Below, piece by piece: positions 1-7,800 of a stretch of DNA of 64,000 nt; the first letter of the stretch is position 1; the number at the start of each line of letters is the position of its first letter. Below the pieces are notes generated by a model, which saw nothing but the letters and a program-made list of their open reading frames with translations, had not been told where the DNA came from and made no database searches. The stretch is from an uncultured Anaerolineaceae bacterium (GTDB lineage Bacteria; Chloroflexota; Anaerolineae; Anaerolineales; Anaerolineaceae). Position numbers and translations under genes: made by a program. The stretch is taken from assembly GCA_938020565.1 (NCBI GenBank), contig CALIHP010000043.1, positions 1-64,000 on the forward strand. The letters run 5' to 3'.

Positions 1-1
1 C

Positions 2-997
2 CGTATGAACCAGTGGATCGGATTGCAGAGCCAGTGGACGGAAACTGAGCTGGCGCAGAGGAATGATTCTGTTCAGCAGAGGGCATTGGAGATTTGGGCA
101 TCACCGGTAACCGTTTTCCGGCCCATCGAAAAGCAGCTGGATTCCTATACGCTGGACGATGAAATTGATCTGACAGGACGTAAAATTGCCCGGTTTGCAT
201 TTTTGACATTAGAGCAATCCGTAAAGAATTGGGCAGAAATGTTTGAGAGTGTGGTGCGGCTGCTGCATTCCGAAGACAAGTCCGTTCTGAACAACCTGGC
301 ATATGAAAGTGATAATTCTGTTGATCTCGCAGTGTATGTGAGCCATAAAAAGACAGATCTCCGCGAATACATTGAGATTGAGCATGGCATCTATGTAGAA
401 CGCAATACCAATACATGGACGAAACTCTCTATCTTAAAGCGGCTGTTTGCTTTGTACCATCTTGATCCTGCAAATCTTGTCTTCTATCTGAGAGATGATG
501 ATGCCAGCGAAGATGATGAAGAAATAAATGGTACTCGTTATGAAGTGAGGAAAAAATTCTGGGCATATGCGCTGGAAATAATCAAAGAGACAAATGCAGA
601 GAGCGGAGTCTTCAGTAACTGCAGTCCGGTGAAAGAAAACTGGACAAATGGTTATTTCGGGATTCAAGGATTCAATCTCTGTTGTATAGTTAATTTTGAT
701 TCTGCACGGGTTGAGGTATATCTGGGGAAAGCGGACAATAACGAGAACAAGCGGGCCTTTGATATTGTTGCGGCACATAAAGCAGAAATTGAGGAAGCTC
801 TCGGTGTTCAACTGATCTGGGATCGCGGGGACGATAAGAAATCTTCCAAGATATACTACAAGATAGACGATGTAGGAATCGATAACGAAGACGATTGGCC
901 GGTCCTTGCGAAATTCCATGCGAAATGGTCGGTTAAGCTCTATGAGGCTATCGTAGTGCCGTATTTAAAGCCTGTTTATACAGCGGCGCAGGCTTAA
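2..997 (+). CDS. DUF4268-containing restriction-like protein, C-terminal part (partial)
   Basis: The first ATG is at 5, but the frame is open to the window edge, so the gene probably starts upstream. Residues about 1-35 (WTETELAQRNDSVQQRALEIW) look like the end of a DUF1524/GmrSD HNH domain. Residues about 180-325 match DUF4268: FWAYALEII near its start, then FSNCSPVKENW, and a C-terminal IWDRGDDKKSSKIYYK stretch. Known relatives join DUF262, DUF1524 and DUF4268 and are thought to act as type IV restriction or other defence nucleases. Only the tail is visible here, so neither the catalytic NTPase nor the HNH motif can be checked. Base use is AT-richer than the genes after 2 kb. The DUF4268 assignment is good; the full-length architecture is inference. 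Confidence 0.7.
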   Translation, partial: RMNQWIGLQSQWTETELAQRNDSVQQRALEIWASPVTVFRPIEKQLDSYTLDDEIDLTGRKIARFAFLTLEQSVKNWAEMFESVVRLLHSEDKSVLNNLAYESDNSVDLAVYVSHKKTDLREYIEIEHGIYVERNTNTWTKLSILKRLFALYHLDPANLVFYLRDDDASEDDEEINGTRYEVRKKFWAYALEIIKETNAESGVFSNCSPVKENWTNGYFGIQGFNLCCIVNFDSARVEVYLGKADNNENKRAFDIVAAHKAEIEEALGVQLIWDRGDDKKSSKIYYKIDDVGIDNEDDWPVLAKFHAKWSVKLYEAIVVPYLKPVYTAAQA

Positions 998-1029
998 TAG
1001 CTGGGCGTTGAAATAAGACAGGTGATTTC

Positions 1030-1242
1030 ATGGGCCTTTTCGGCAAGAAATACATTTATGTGGATGTCTGCTTCCTGCACGGGCAGCATCCCTATACCTA
1101 CCGGACGAATGACAGTACCATAGCAAACAATACGGTTGTTATGGTTCCTGCAGGAGATGAGATCAAGCCGGAAATCGTTACTAACCATGATCCCGTATGG
1201 GTGTATGAGATTGAAGCATTTGATGCGATGATGAATGATTAA
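1030..1242 (+). CDS. Small hypothetical protein (70 aa)
   Basis: A 70-residue, mostly beta-looking protein with no signal peptide or membrane segment. It begins MGLFGKKYIYVDVCFLHGQ and contains YTYRTNDSTIANNTVVMVPAGDEI. The stretch of tyrosine/threonine followed by a valine-rich strand and a glycine turn loosely recalls the DNA-binding N-terminus of PriA, but the likeness is too weak to name. It sits 32 bases after the DUF4268 gene and 17 before the ArsC-family gene, with the same base use, so all three may form one transcript. Function unknown. Confidence 0.5.
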   Translation: MGLFGKKYIYVDVCFLHGQHPYTYRTNDSTIANNTVVMVPAGDEIKPEIVTNHDPVWVYEIEAFDAMMND

Positions 1243-1259
1243 GATCGGAGGTCATTTCC

Positions 1260-1622
1260 ATGTTGAAGGTTTATTGTTACAGTCGCTGCACTACCTGCAA
1301 GAAGGCTCTGAAATGGCTGGATGAGAACGGTGTCGAGCATGAGGTCATTGACATTAAAGAGAATCATCCGGATAAGGAGACTCTGCGGGAATACTATGTA
1401 AAAAGCGGGCTTCCGCTGAAACGCTTCTGGAATACAGGCGGCATTTCTTATCGCGAGATGGGTCTCTCCAAAAAACTTCTGGAGATGAGCGAAGATGAGC
1501 AGCTGGCTTTGCTGGCAACGGACGGAATGCTGGTGAAGCGTCCGTTGGCAGTCGGCGAGGATTTTATTCTGACGGGCTTTAAGGAAGCCGAGTGGGCAGA
1601 GAAGCTGCTGCGTTCGTTTTGA
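1260..1622 (+). CDS. ArsC/Spx-family thioredoxin-fold protein
   Basis: A 120-residue ArsC-like protein. The N-terminal strand leads into the redox motif CTTCKKALKWL (residues about 9-19), the CxxC arrangement of the Spx/YffB branch rather than the single Cys of plasmid arsenate reductases. FWNTGGISYREMG and the C-terminal LVKRPLAVGEDFILTGFKE, with the conserved basic residue before a proline, are also typical. Family members are either arsenate-reductase-like enzymes or redox-sensing transcription regulators; the sequence does not decide between these. A Shine-Dalgarno-like CGGAGG lies about 8 bases before the ATG. The gene shares the AT-richer composition of its neighbours. Confidence 0.8.
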   Translation: MLKVYCYSRCTTCKKALKWLDENGVEHEVIDIKENHPDKETLREYYVKSGLPLKRFWNTGGISYREMGLSKKLLEMSEDEQLALLATDGMLVKRPLAVGEDFILTGFKEAEWAEKLLRSF

Positions 1623-1635
1623 ATGGTAATGGAAT

Positions 1636-2049
1636 ATGATTCTGACAAAGATAAAAGTGCAGGCAGATATCGATGCCCTGTCTGAAAACTATAAGACAAG
1701 GGATATCGATGCTTTGATCAAGCGGTATGTAAAAGAACGGGCGGATGTGTCTGCATTGCGCGACCATGTTCTTTTGGAGCAGCAGTTGCATCGCATCTAC
1801 TTAAAGCCAATAGCAGCTGGGGTAACGGCTCCGCCATTGACGCCACAAGGCAGAGCGAACACCCCCCCCGGGGATTATCAAGTACGCGTTCTGGCGGCGG
1901 ACGGCGGCGAATCCCAACGCGGTTTATTGCTGCCTGAATTTGGGCGAGGCGTCCGCGCCGGAGGAGATTGCGCCGAGGTCGATCTGTTTCGATCGGGATA
2001 TTCGCGAGGTTGACGGAGAAAGTATAATCCTGCGAATCGATCCGCTTCT
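1636..2049 (+). pseudogene. Interrupted hypothetical ORF across a composition boundary
   Basis: An ORF opens at 1636 (MILTKIKVQADIDALSENYK) with a helical, charged N-terminus of about 60 residues. After about 1810 its translation becomes low-complexity and ends at 2013. A run of eight C bases lies at 1862-1869. Beyond it, frame +2 reads a protein-like stretch (KYAFWRRTAANPNAVYCC, then SICFDRDIREVDGESIILR) that runs on without a stop into the antisense of the TfoX-like gene. Either a gene is broken by a frameshift and a junction, or two unrelated fragments abut. I recognise neither half. No other gene lies between 1622 and 2050. Confidence 0.35.
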
Positions 2050-2388
2050 TTACGCTCCGCCGCGGTCAGGCGCTTTCTTTTTCTTCGGTTTCGGGACCGC
2101 GGTCACGGGGAGAAGCGCACGGACGACAGCGGCGGCCAGCCCGGGGTTATCGACGTCCAGAATATAATGTTCCTTTGCGCCGGGATAAGGGCGCCCTTTC
2201 TCCGCTGCCGCCAGGAGCGTTTCGACGCAGGGAAGGATCTTTACGTAGACAGTATTGTCGCAGACGAGCAGGATCGGTTTATCGTCGACATAGATCATGT
2301 AATCGCCGAACATTTTCCGGTAACGGACGGTTCCGGTTCCTTCGATCACGTCGCAGACGTATTCGATAAAATCAGGATTTGACGACAT
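2050..2388 (-). CDS. TfoX N-terminal domain protein
   Basis: 112 residues covering a single TfoX N-terminal domain. Typical features are VRYRKMFGDYMIYVDDKPI, where an R-K-M-F-G motif starts the central sheet, and a lysine/proline-rich tail (VPKPKKKKAPDRGGA). Full-length TfoX/Sxy activates competence genes in Gammaproteobacteria. Stand-alone N-terminal-domain proteins are widespread and of unknown role, so a competence function should not be assumed. This is the first gene after the composition change near 1.85 kb and uses the GC-rich codons of the rest of the window. It lies downstream of tpiA on the same strand, separated by 117 bases and a hairpin. Confidence 0.8.
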   Translation of the reverse strand: MSSNPDFIEYVCDVIEGTGTVRYRKMFGDYMIYVDDKPILLVCDNTVYVKILPCVETLLAAAEKGRPYPGAKEHYILDVDNPGLAAAVVRALLPVTAVPKPKKKKAPDRGGA

Positions 2389-2446
2389 GCGGGTCCAAAT
2401 TTCTCATTCTCAATGAAATTGTCCGGGCGGTCCCCGGCTGCGAATC

Positions 2447-2492
2447 GAACTGCGCTGGGCGTTCCCGCGGCGGAGGATCCCCAGCGCAGTTC
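2447..2492 (-). terminator. Inverted repeat after tpiA, possible terminator
   Basis: A 13-base perfect inverted repeat (GAACTGCGCTGGG with its complement) closes a loop of about 20 bases just past the tpiA stop codon. No clear T-run follows on the minus strand, so it may be a stabilising 3' hairpin rather than an intrinsic terminator. Confidence 0.5.
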
Positions 2493-2505
2493 AGGTTATA
2501 CGGCG

Positions 2506-3264
2506 TTACGCGGCGGCGCGAACGATTTCCATGAAATCGGCGGCTTTGAGGCTGGCGCCGCCAACGAGCGCGCCGTCGATATCCGACTGTCCGAAGAATT
2601 CGGCGGCGTTATTGCCTTTGACCGATCCGCCGTACAGGACGCGGATCGCCTGAGCCGCGTCTTCGCCGTAAAGTTCGGCGTATGGCTTCCGGATCGTTTC
2701 GACGATGGTTTGGTTCGCCTGGTCCCCGGTCGCGGCGAGGCCGGTGCCAATCGCCCACACGGGCTCATAAGCGACGATAATTTTCGCGGCGTCGTTGGCT
2801 GAAAGCCCTTTCAGTCCTTCTTTAACCTGCCGCGTTACGACCTCAGCGGTTTTATTCGCCCGGTTTTCTTCGGGGGTCTCGCCGACGCAGACGATCGGGG
2901 TCAGTCCGTTCGCCAACGCGGCGAGCGTTTTCTTATTGACGGTTTCGTCGGTTTCGCCGAAATACTGGCGGCGTTCGCTATGGCCGATGATCACGTATTC
3001 GCAGAGTTCCGCGACCATATTCGGGGCGACTTCGCCGGTAAACGCGCCTTTCGCTTCCCAGAACAGGTCCTGCGCGCCGCAGCCGACGCCGCTGTCTTTG
3101 AGCAGCTGCGAGACGGGATAAATCGCGGTGAACGGCGGGCAGACGACGCGATCTACGCCGGACTGCGTTTTCAGCGCGGGTAAAAGTTCGTTGATGAGCG
3201 TGACGGCTTCGCTCGCGGTTTTATTCATTTTCCAGTTGCCGGCAACCATCGGGGTTCGTTTCAT
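2506..3264 (-). CDS. tpiA: Triosephosphate isomerase
   Basis: 252 residues, the usual length. It interconverts glyceraldehyde 3-phosphate and dihydroxyacetone phosphate in glycolysis, in the cytoplasm. All three catalytic signatures are visible: the lysine in GNWKMNKT (N-terminus), the histidine in IIGHSERRQYFGE and the glutamate in VAYEPVWAIGTG. Phosphate-binding LYGGSVKGNNA and GALVGGASL follow near the C-terminus. The ATG at 3264 has an AGGAGA about 9 bases upstream. It is transcribed away from the lipoprotein gene at 3428. Its product could take up triose phosphate made by the DhaK-type operon elsewhere in the window. Confidence 0.97.
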   Translation of the reverse strand: MKRTPMVAGNWKMNKTASEAVTLINELLPALKTQSGVDRVVCPPFTAIYPVSQLLKDSGVGCGAQDLFWEAKGAFTGEVAPNMVAELCEYVIIGHSERRQYFGETDETVNKKTLAALANGLTPIVCVGETPEENRANKTAEVVTRQVKEGLKGLSANDAAKIIVAYEPVWAIGTGLAATGDQANQTIVETIRKPYAELYGEDAAQAIRVLYGGSVKGNNAAEFFGQSDIDGALVGGASLKAADFMEIVRAAA

Positions 3265-3427
3265 CTTTGCTGTCTCCTGTATTTTCTCCGTTTCGCCCGG
3301 ATCGGGGCGCGGTTCGGAAATTTGATTTCATTGTTTATTTTACCATTCCGGACGTTGAAGAATGACGCGCGCGTGTGAAGAAGTTTTCCGTCCCTGGCGC
3401 TGATCTGGCGCGAACCTTGCATGGAAA

Positions 3428-3976
3428 ATGTTGATGGATATCTGGAAAAAAGTTTCGACCGGCATGATCTGGGGCGCGGCCGCGCTGGCGGCGCTCGGGG
3501 CGAGCGGCTGCAAAATGCCGATGCGCGAGGGGTCGCCGTCTCTTTTCATCCCGCCGACGCTGGTCGCGACCGCCTTTCGGACGCCGACGCCCGACCTGTT
3601 TCAGCCGACGCCCGATCCGCGCGGGAACTGCGTCAACGATTTGCTGTTTCTCGAGGATCTGACGGTTCCGGACGGGACCGTCGTTCAGCCAGGGGAGGAG
3701 ATCGTGAAGCGCTGGAAAGTCCGGAACAGCGGCGACTGCGACTGGAATTCGCGTTATTCGCTCCGTTATATCGCCGGCGACCTGATGGGCGCGAAGGAGC
3801 GCTATAAATTAATCCAGCTTCAGCCGGGCGAGGAAGGTACGATCGAAATTACGTTTACCGCGCCTGAGTACGTCGGCGGCTACTACAGCGGTTGGCAGGC
3901 GTATAATGCGAAAAATGAGCCGTTCGGCAACGATTTTTATTTGGAAATTTACGTAAATCCGCAGCTTTCTTATTGA
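3428..3976 (+). CDS. Lipoprotein with NBR1-type Ig-like domain
   Basis: 182 residues. A signal peptide ends in a lipobox (LGASGC, Cys at about residue 28), so the mature protein should be lipid-anchored outside the cell membrane. A short proline/threonine linker (FRTPTPDLFQPTPDP) leads into an Ig-like domain of the NBR1 central-domain type: FLEDLTVPDGTVVQPGEEI, then KRWKVRNSGDCDWN, and EGTIEITFTAPEYVGGYYSG. Such domains occur often in Chloroflexi surface proteins; their ligand is unknown. ATG 3434 is an alternative start. The next gene, a secreted C39-like protein, begins 13 bases downstream, so the pair is probably co-transcribed. Confidence 0.85.
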   Translation: MLMDIWKKVSTGMIWGAAALAALGASGCKMPMREGSPSLFIPPTLVATAFRTPTPDLFQPTPDPRGNCVNDLLFLEDLTVPDGTVVQPGEEIVKRWKVRNSGDCDWNSRYSLRYIAGDLMGAKERYKLIQLQPGEEGTIEITFTAPEYVGGYYSGWQAYNAKNEPFGNDFYLEIYVNPQLSY

Positions 3977-3989
3977 TCTGAGAGGGGAC

Positions 3990-5573
3990 ATGAGACGATT
4001 TTTATCCGTTTTTATTGCGGCGCTTTTATTCGGACTGTCCGCAGGAAGAGCGTTCGCTGCGCTTGAGGAGACGATTGCGAACCGTATATCCGCATACGCG
4101 TCGCGTCCGATGGAATTAGCGTCGAATAGCGAGGCGCAGGCAGCTTCAGATTTAGCGCGTTTTTATGGGTACGACCTGAGCGCGCTGGAAATCCTGAGCC
4201 TGCTCCCGACGAGCGACGATCCGACGGTTGGCTTCGTCGGAGACCCGCGCGAGAAGCCGGCGCTTCCGCCGGGTTCGTACGGCGTTTATCCTGGCCCGAT
4301 CGCTGAAACGCTGTCGCTGGCGGGGATTCCGGCGGTCGCCGCCGCGGATTGGTCGATCGAGGACCTGAAAGCCGCGGTCGGCGCGGGTCATCCCGTGATC
4401 TGCTGGGTGGTTGGGAATACGGCTCCCGGAAAGGGCGTTCCCTATCGAAGCGAATCCGGAAACGAGATCGTCGTCGTCGATAAGATGAATACGGTTACGG
4501 TCGACGGGTTCAACGATCTCGGCTTTTCCGTCTGGGACAATGGGGAAAACTATTTTCGGACGTTCGTCGATTTCGAAACGTCCTGGAAAGTCCTGGGACA
4601 TATGACGCTTCGGATCGACGCGGCGCCAGTCTCGAAACCGGCCGGAACGGCGATCCCGTTAATCGCGGCGGACGAAGACGACGACCCATTCACGGGCGGC
4701 GGCTTGACCGCGGTCGCTCCTTCCCCGTCAGGGGCATGGTGGAACGTGGGCGAGGATGACGCCTCGCAGGCGTCCAAAAAAGCGTTAGAGACGACTGACG
4801 CGTCGCCATGGCTCGACGAACCGTTCGAGCTATTCGGCGAGCTTCAGGAGGTTCAGCCGGTTTTCGAAGATAACCCGGCGCTGACGCTGGACGGATATGA
4901 AACCTGGTTCTCGGTCGCGGGAGCGCCGGCGTACAACTCAGGCTCCGCTTATTCCATCCCGGCGAATCCCTGGCTCGATCTCGATTCGCAGGCGGCGCCT
5001 GGCGCTCTTCCGGGCGCGGCGGCGATCGACGGGTTTGTCGGGTACGCGCAATCGTATAATCTGGATTGTGAAACACGGTCGGCGATCGATTTAGCGTCGT
5101 ATTTCGGCGTGCGAATCGATTACATGAGCTTTTTGACCGGCCTTCCGAAGTCGGACGACCCGAACGAAGGCTTCGTCGGAAATTATTGGGACGCGCGCGG
5201 CGGTCTTCCGCCGAACGGATACGGCGTTTATGAACGGCCGGTCGCGGAGCTCCTGACTTCATTCGGGCTTCCGTCGTTCGGCGTTTCGAATTTTAATTGG
5301 GAAGGAATCAAGGAACAGGTCGCAAGGGGGAATCCGGTGATGGCATGGGTCGTCGGCAATACGACGACGGGAACGCCGCTTTCGTATACGCCCGCGAGCG
5401 GGATCCCGACGACCGTCGTCCCGTATCAGCATACGGTCGTCGTTCTCGGTTACGACGAAGCGGCGGGAACGGTCACGCTTCAGGATGGCGGGATGCGTTA
5501 CACGCGCAGCATTCAAACGTTTCTGGCGTCCTGGGGCGTTTTAGGAAACCGCGCGGTTTTCCGGATTGGCTGA
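3990..5573 (+). CDS. Secreted tandem C39-like peptidase-fold protein
   Basis: 527 residues with a signal peptide (VFIAALLFGLSAGRAFA). Two copies of a C39_2-like domain occupy about 40-205 and 345-527, joined by a long acidic linker. The shared pattern in both is a helix start, then SDDP.GFVG, YGVY.PVAE and VVGNT. In the second copy the expected nucleophile and histidine are present (NLDCETRSAIDLASYFG and PYQHTVVVLGYD). In the first copy the aligned positions are Ser (SNSEAQAASDLARFYG) and Asn (KMNTVTVDG), so that half looks inactive. Family members are cysteine peptidases or peptidase-fold binding proteins; the substrate is unknown. An AGAGGGG site precedes the ATG. Confidence 0.8.
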   Translation: MRRFLSVFIAALLFGLSAGRAFAALEETIANRISAYASRPMELASNSEAQAASDLARFYGYDLSALEILSLLPTSDDPTVGFVGDPREKPALPPGSYGVYPGPIAETLSLAGIPAVAAADWSIEDLKAAVGAGHPVICWVVGNTAPGKGVPYRSESGNEIVVVDKMNTVTVDGFNDLGFSVWDNGENYFRTFVDFETSWKVLGHMTLRIDAAPVSKPAGTAIPLIAADEDDDPFTGGGLTAVAPSPSGAWWNVGEDDASQASKKALETTDASPWLDEPFELFGELQEVQPVFEDNPALTLDGYETWFSVAGAPAYNSGSAYSIPANPWLDLDSQAAPGALPGAAAIDGFVGYAQSYNLDCETRSAIDLASYFGVRIDYMSFLTGLPKSDDPNEGFVGNYWDARGGLPPNGYGVYERPVAELLTSFGLPSFGVSNFNWEGIKEQVARGNPVMAWVVGNTTTGTPLSYTPASGIPTTVVPYQHTVVVLGYDEAAGTVTLQDGGMRYTRSIQTFLASWGVLGNRAVFRIG

Positions 5574-5634
5574 GCCGGGGGATCGCCGCGGCTGCGCCGG
5601 GCGCCGGAATTTCCCTGAACTTCCCGAAATCCGC

Positions 5635-5662
5635 TTCGTTTCGTCCTCGCCTGAACTATAAT
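5635..5662 (+). promoter_or_regulatory. Sigma-70-like promoter for the GT-C-like gene
   Basis: A perfect TATAAT (5657-5662) preceded by TTCGTT (5635-5640) with a 16-base spacer. It lies in the 130-base gap before the ATG at 5704, which has a GGGGTTGGGA site upstream. Confidence 0.55.
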
Positions 5663-5703
5663 GAATACGACGTTCATTTATCGTATAAGGGGTTGGGAAC
5701 GAG

Positions 5704-7788
5704 ATGACGACGCGTCTGCGCAGCTGTATATATAAAAAATGGTTTTCGATTCTGCTGCTGATCCTGATCGGCGGTTCGCTCTACCTGCCGAACATGGGCG
5801 AATTAGGGTATTACCGCGACGATTGGAACAATCTGTTTAACGCTGATTCGCGCGGTCCGGAAATGCTGATCGAGCATTACGCCAGCGATCGCCCGGCGGA
5901 CGGATATCTTCTTTCCGCCGCCTACCGTGCGTTTGGCGCCGATCCGTTTCCTTACCGGCTGATCAATCTGGCTTCCCGGATCCTGGCGGCGATCTTTTTT
6001 TCGCTGAGCTGCGCCGCGGTCTGGCGGCGTCCGCCGTTTGCGGCGTTCGCGGCGGGGGCGCTGTTTCTCGTTTTTCCCGGATATCTCCGTCAGGTCGACG
6101 GGATTACCTACCTGCCGCATCAGGTCGCGATGGCGGCGATGGCCGGTTCGATTTACCTGTCGATCGCGGCGCTGGACGCGAAGCGGGCGGTCGCCCGGGT
6201 CGGATTCGCCGTTTCGGCGGCCGCGCTGGCGGTCGCGTCCATGTTCCTGATGGAGTACTATATCGGGATGGAAGCGCTGCGTTTCTGCCTGCTCTGGGCG
6301 TATGACGCGAATCGGCGCGAGCGGACGTTTTTCGCCGGGTTCGGGCGCGCGCTGCTGCTTTTCGTTCCGTATATCCTGAGCGCGATTTTCTTTTTCTATT
6401 GGCGTTCGTTTATTTTTGAGGCGACGCGATCGGGAACGGATGTGATGCCGATTTTGTTAACATTCCGTAAAGCGCCGAAATATGTAGGCGCCGCCTGGAT
6501 TCAAAAGAGCGGGATGAACCTGTTTAAACTGCTGGTCGGATCATGGGTTGTCCCGCCGTATCACGTCCTCAACGGAGTCGAGCTGCGCCTCTTTTTCCGC
6601 GCGCTGGCACAGGCGCTGGTCCCGCTGGGCGTCTTTTGCGCCGCATTTCTGGGGCTGACCCGCGAGAGAAAGACGGGCGCTCTCTCGGCGCGCTCCGAAG
6701 CGGGGGCGGAGCCGGCCGAGAACGGGAAGCTCCGCTGGCAGCAGCAATGGATCCTGATCGGGATCCTGTCGGCGGCGGCGGAGGTTTTCCTGCTCGTCGT
6801 CGCAACGCGCGAAATTACGTTTTCGTCGAGCCTGGATCGTTTTACCTATCCGGGAGCGTTCAGCGCGGTCATGACGCTGATCGGGTTTGCTGCGTTGATC
6901 GAAGGACGTATGGTGAAATTCGTACTGCTGACCGGGGTGGTCCTGATGTCGGTCCTGACGCAGCGGGTCACGCAGCTCCGCTACGCGGCGCAGACTGAAA
7001 TAGAAAATGACTTCTGGTGGCAGCTGTCCTGGCGCGCGCCGGATATTCAGGACGGGACGATGGTCCTGCTGCATAACGCCGGATTCGCGCCGGAGGAGGA
7101 CTACGAAAATTTCGGCCCACTTCACCTGATCTACCGGCGGAAGCAGGGAAATATTCTGATCGCTTCCGATTTATTAAATCTGGAATCGGTTCGCAGGGTT
7201 CAGATGGGAACCGTTGATGAACGGGTGGTCCGGAAGATTTACCTGCTCCAGGATTATTCGAAGGTTCTGGCGGTTACGAAGCCGACGGCGAAAAGCTGCG
7301 TTCAGGTTATCGACGGGCGCAACCCGATTTATTCGCCGTTCGATTCGTCCCGGATCGCCGCGGTCGGTTTCGCGTCAGATCCGGATCGGATTCTTCTCGG
7401 CGGGACGGCGCGATATCCTGCTCCGGCGCTTTTCGGCGCGGAACCGGCGCGGGAGTGGTGTTACAGTTATGCGCAAATGAGTCTTGCGCAGCAGAAGCAG
7501 GATTGGGCGGAAGCCGCAAGGATTGCGGACGCGGCGATTGCGGCCGGGTACCACAGCGAAGATCCGGTCGAATGGGTCCCAGTCGTTCAGGCATTCGCTT
7601 ATCAGGGGAGACTGGACGAAAAAACGCGCGGCTATCTGGCGATTTTGAAGACGGTTCCATACCTGCGGTACGAGAGCTGCGCTTATTTTCGCCGCGCTGG
7701 GGAGCTGCTGGACCTGAACGAGACGGAACGGGCGGGAAATACCTTTTTAATGACGGAGCTCTGCGAAGACGGCGGAACTTCGGAATAG
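5704..7788 (+). CDS. Polytopic membrane protein, GT-C glycosyltransferase-like
   Basis: 694 residues. A first membrane helix is followed by an extracytoplasmic loop with the acidic pair YYRDDWNNLF, as in GT-C glycosyltransferases, then about ten hydrophobic segments to about residue 430. The soluble C-terminal part (about 430-694) has a TPR-like helical end (WAEAARIADAAIAAGYHSED). It is paralogous to the protein encoded at 55116: both share the DDW loop, WQLSWRAPD or WQLYWRVPD, PA.FGA..R.WCY.YA and the helical tail. By family, such enzymes transfer sugars from polyprenyl-phosphate donors on the outer face of the membrane; donor and acceptor are unknown. It is followed after 12 bases by the M24 peptidase gene. 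Confidence 0.7.
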   Translation: MTTRLRSCIYKKWFSILLLILIGGSLYLPNMGELGYYRDDWNNLFNADSRGPEMLIEHYASDRPADGYLLSAAYRAFGADPFPYRLINLASRILAAIFFSLSCAAVWRRPPFAAFAAGALFLVFPGYLRQVDGITYLPHQVAMAAMAGSIYLSIAALDAKRAVARVGFAVSAAALAVASMFLMEYYIGMEALRFCLLWAYDANRRERTFFAGFGRALLLFVPYILSAIFFFYWRSFIFEATRSGTDVMPILLTFRKAPKYVGAAWIQKSGMNLFKLLVGSWVVPPYHVLNGVELRLFFRALAQALVPLGVFCAAFLGLTRERKTGALSARSEAGAEPAENGKLRWQQQWILIGILSAAAEVFLLVVATREITFSSSLDRFTYPGAFSAVMTLIGFAALIEGRMVKFVLLTGVVLMSVLTQRVTQLRYAAQTEIENDFWWQLSWRAPDIQDGTMVLLHNAGFAPEEDYENFGPLHLIYRRKQGNILIASDLLNLESVRRVQMGTVDERVVRKIYLLQDYSKVLAVTKPTAKSCVQVIDGRNPIYSPFDSSRIAAVGFASDPDRILLGGTARYPAPALFGAEPAREWCYSYAQMSLAQQKQDWAEAARIADAAIAAGYHSEDPVEWVPVVQAFAYQGRLDEKTRGYLAILKTVPYLRYESCAYFRRAGELLDLNETERAGNTFLMTELCEDGGTSE

Positions 7789-7800
7789 AAGGAGGCGGAA

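Noticed and set aside
4690..5262. Long minus-strand ORF of 190 codons inside the C39-like gene
   Set aside because: Arginine/serine-rich translation opposite a well-supported gene; typical antisense shadow in GC-rich DNA.
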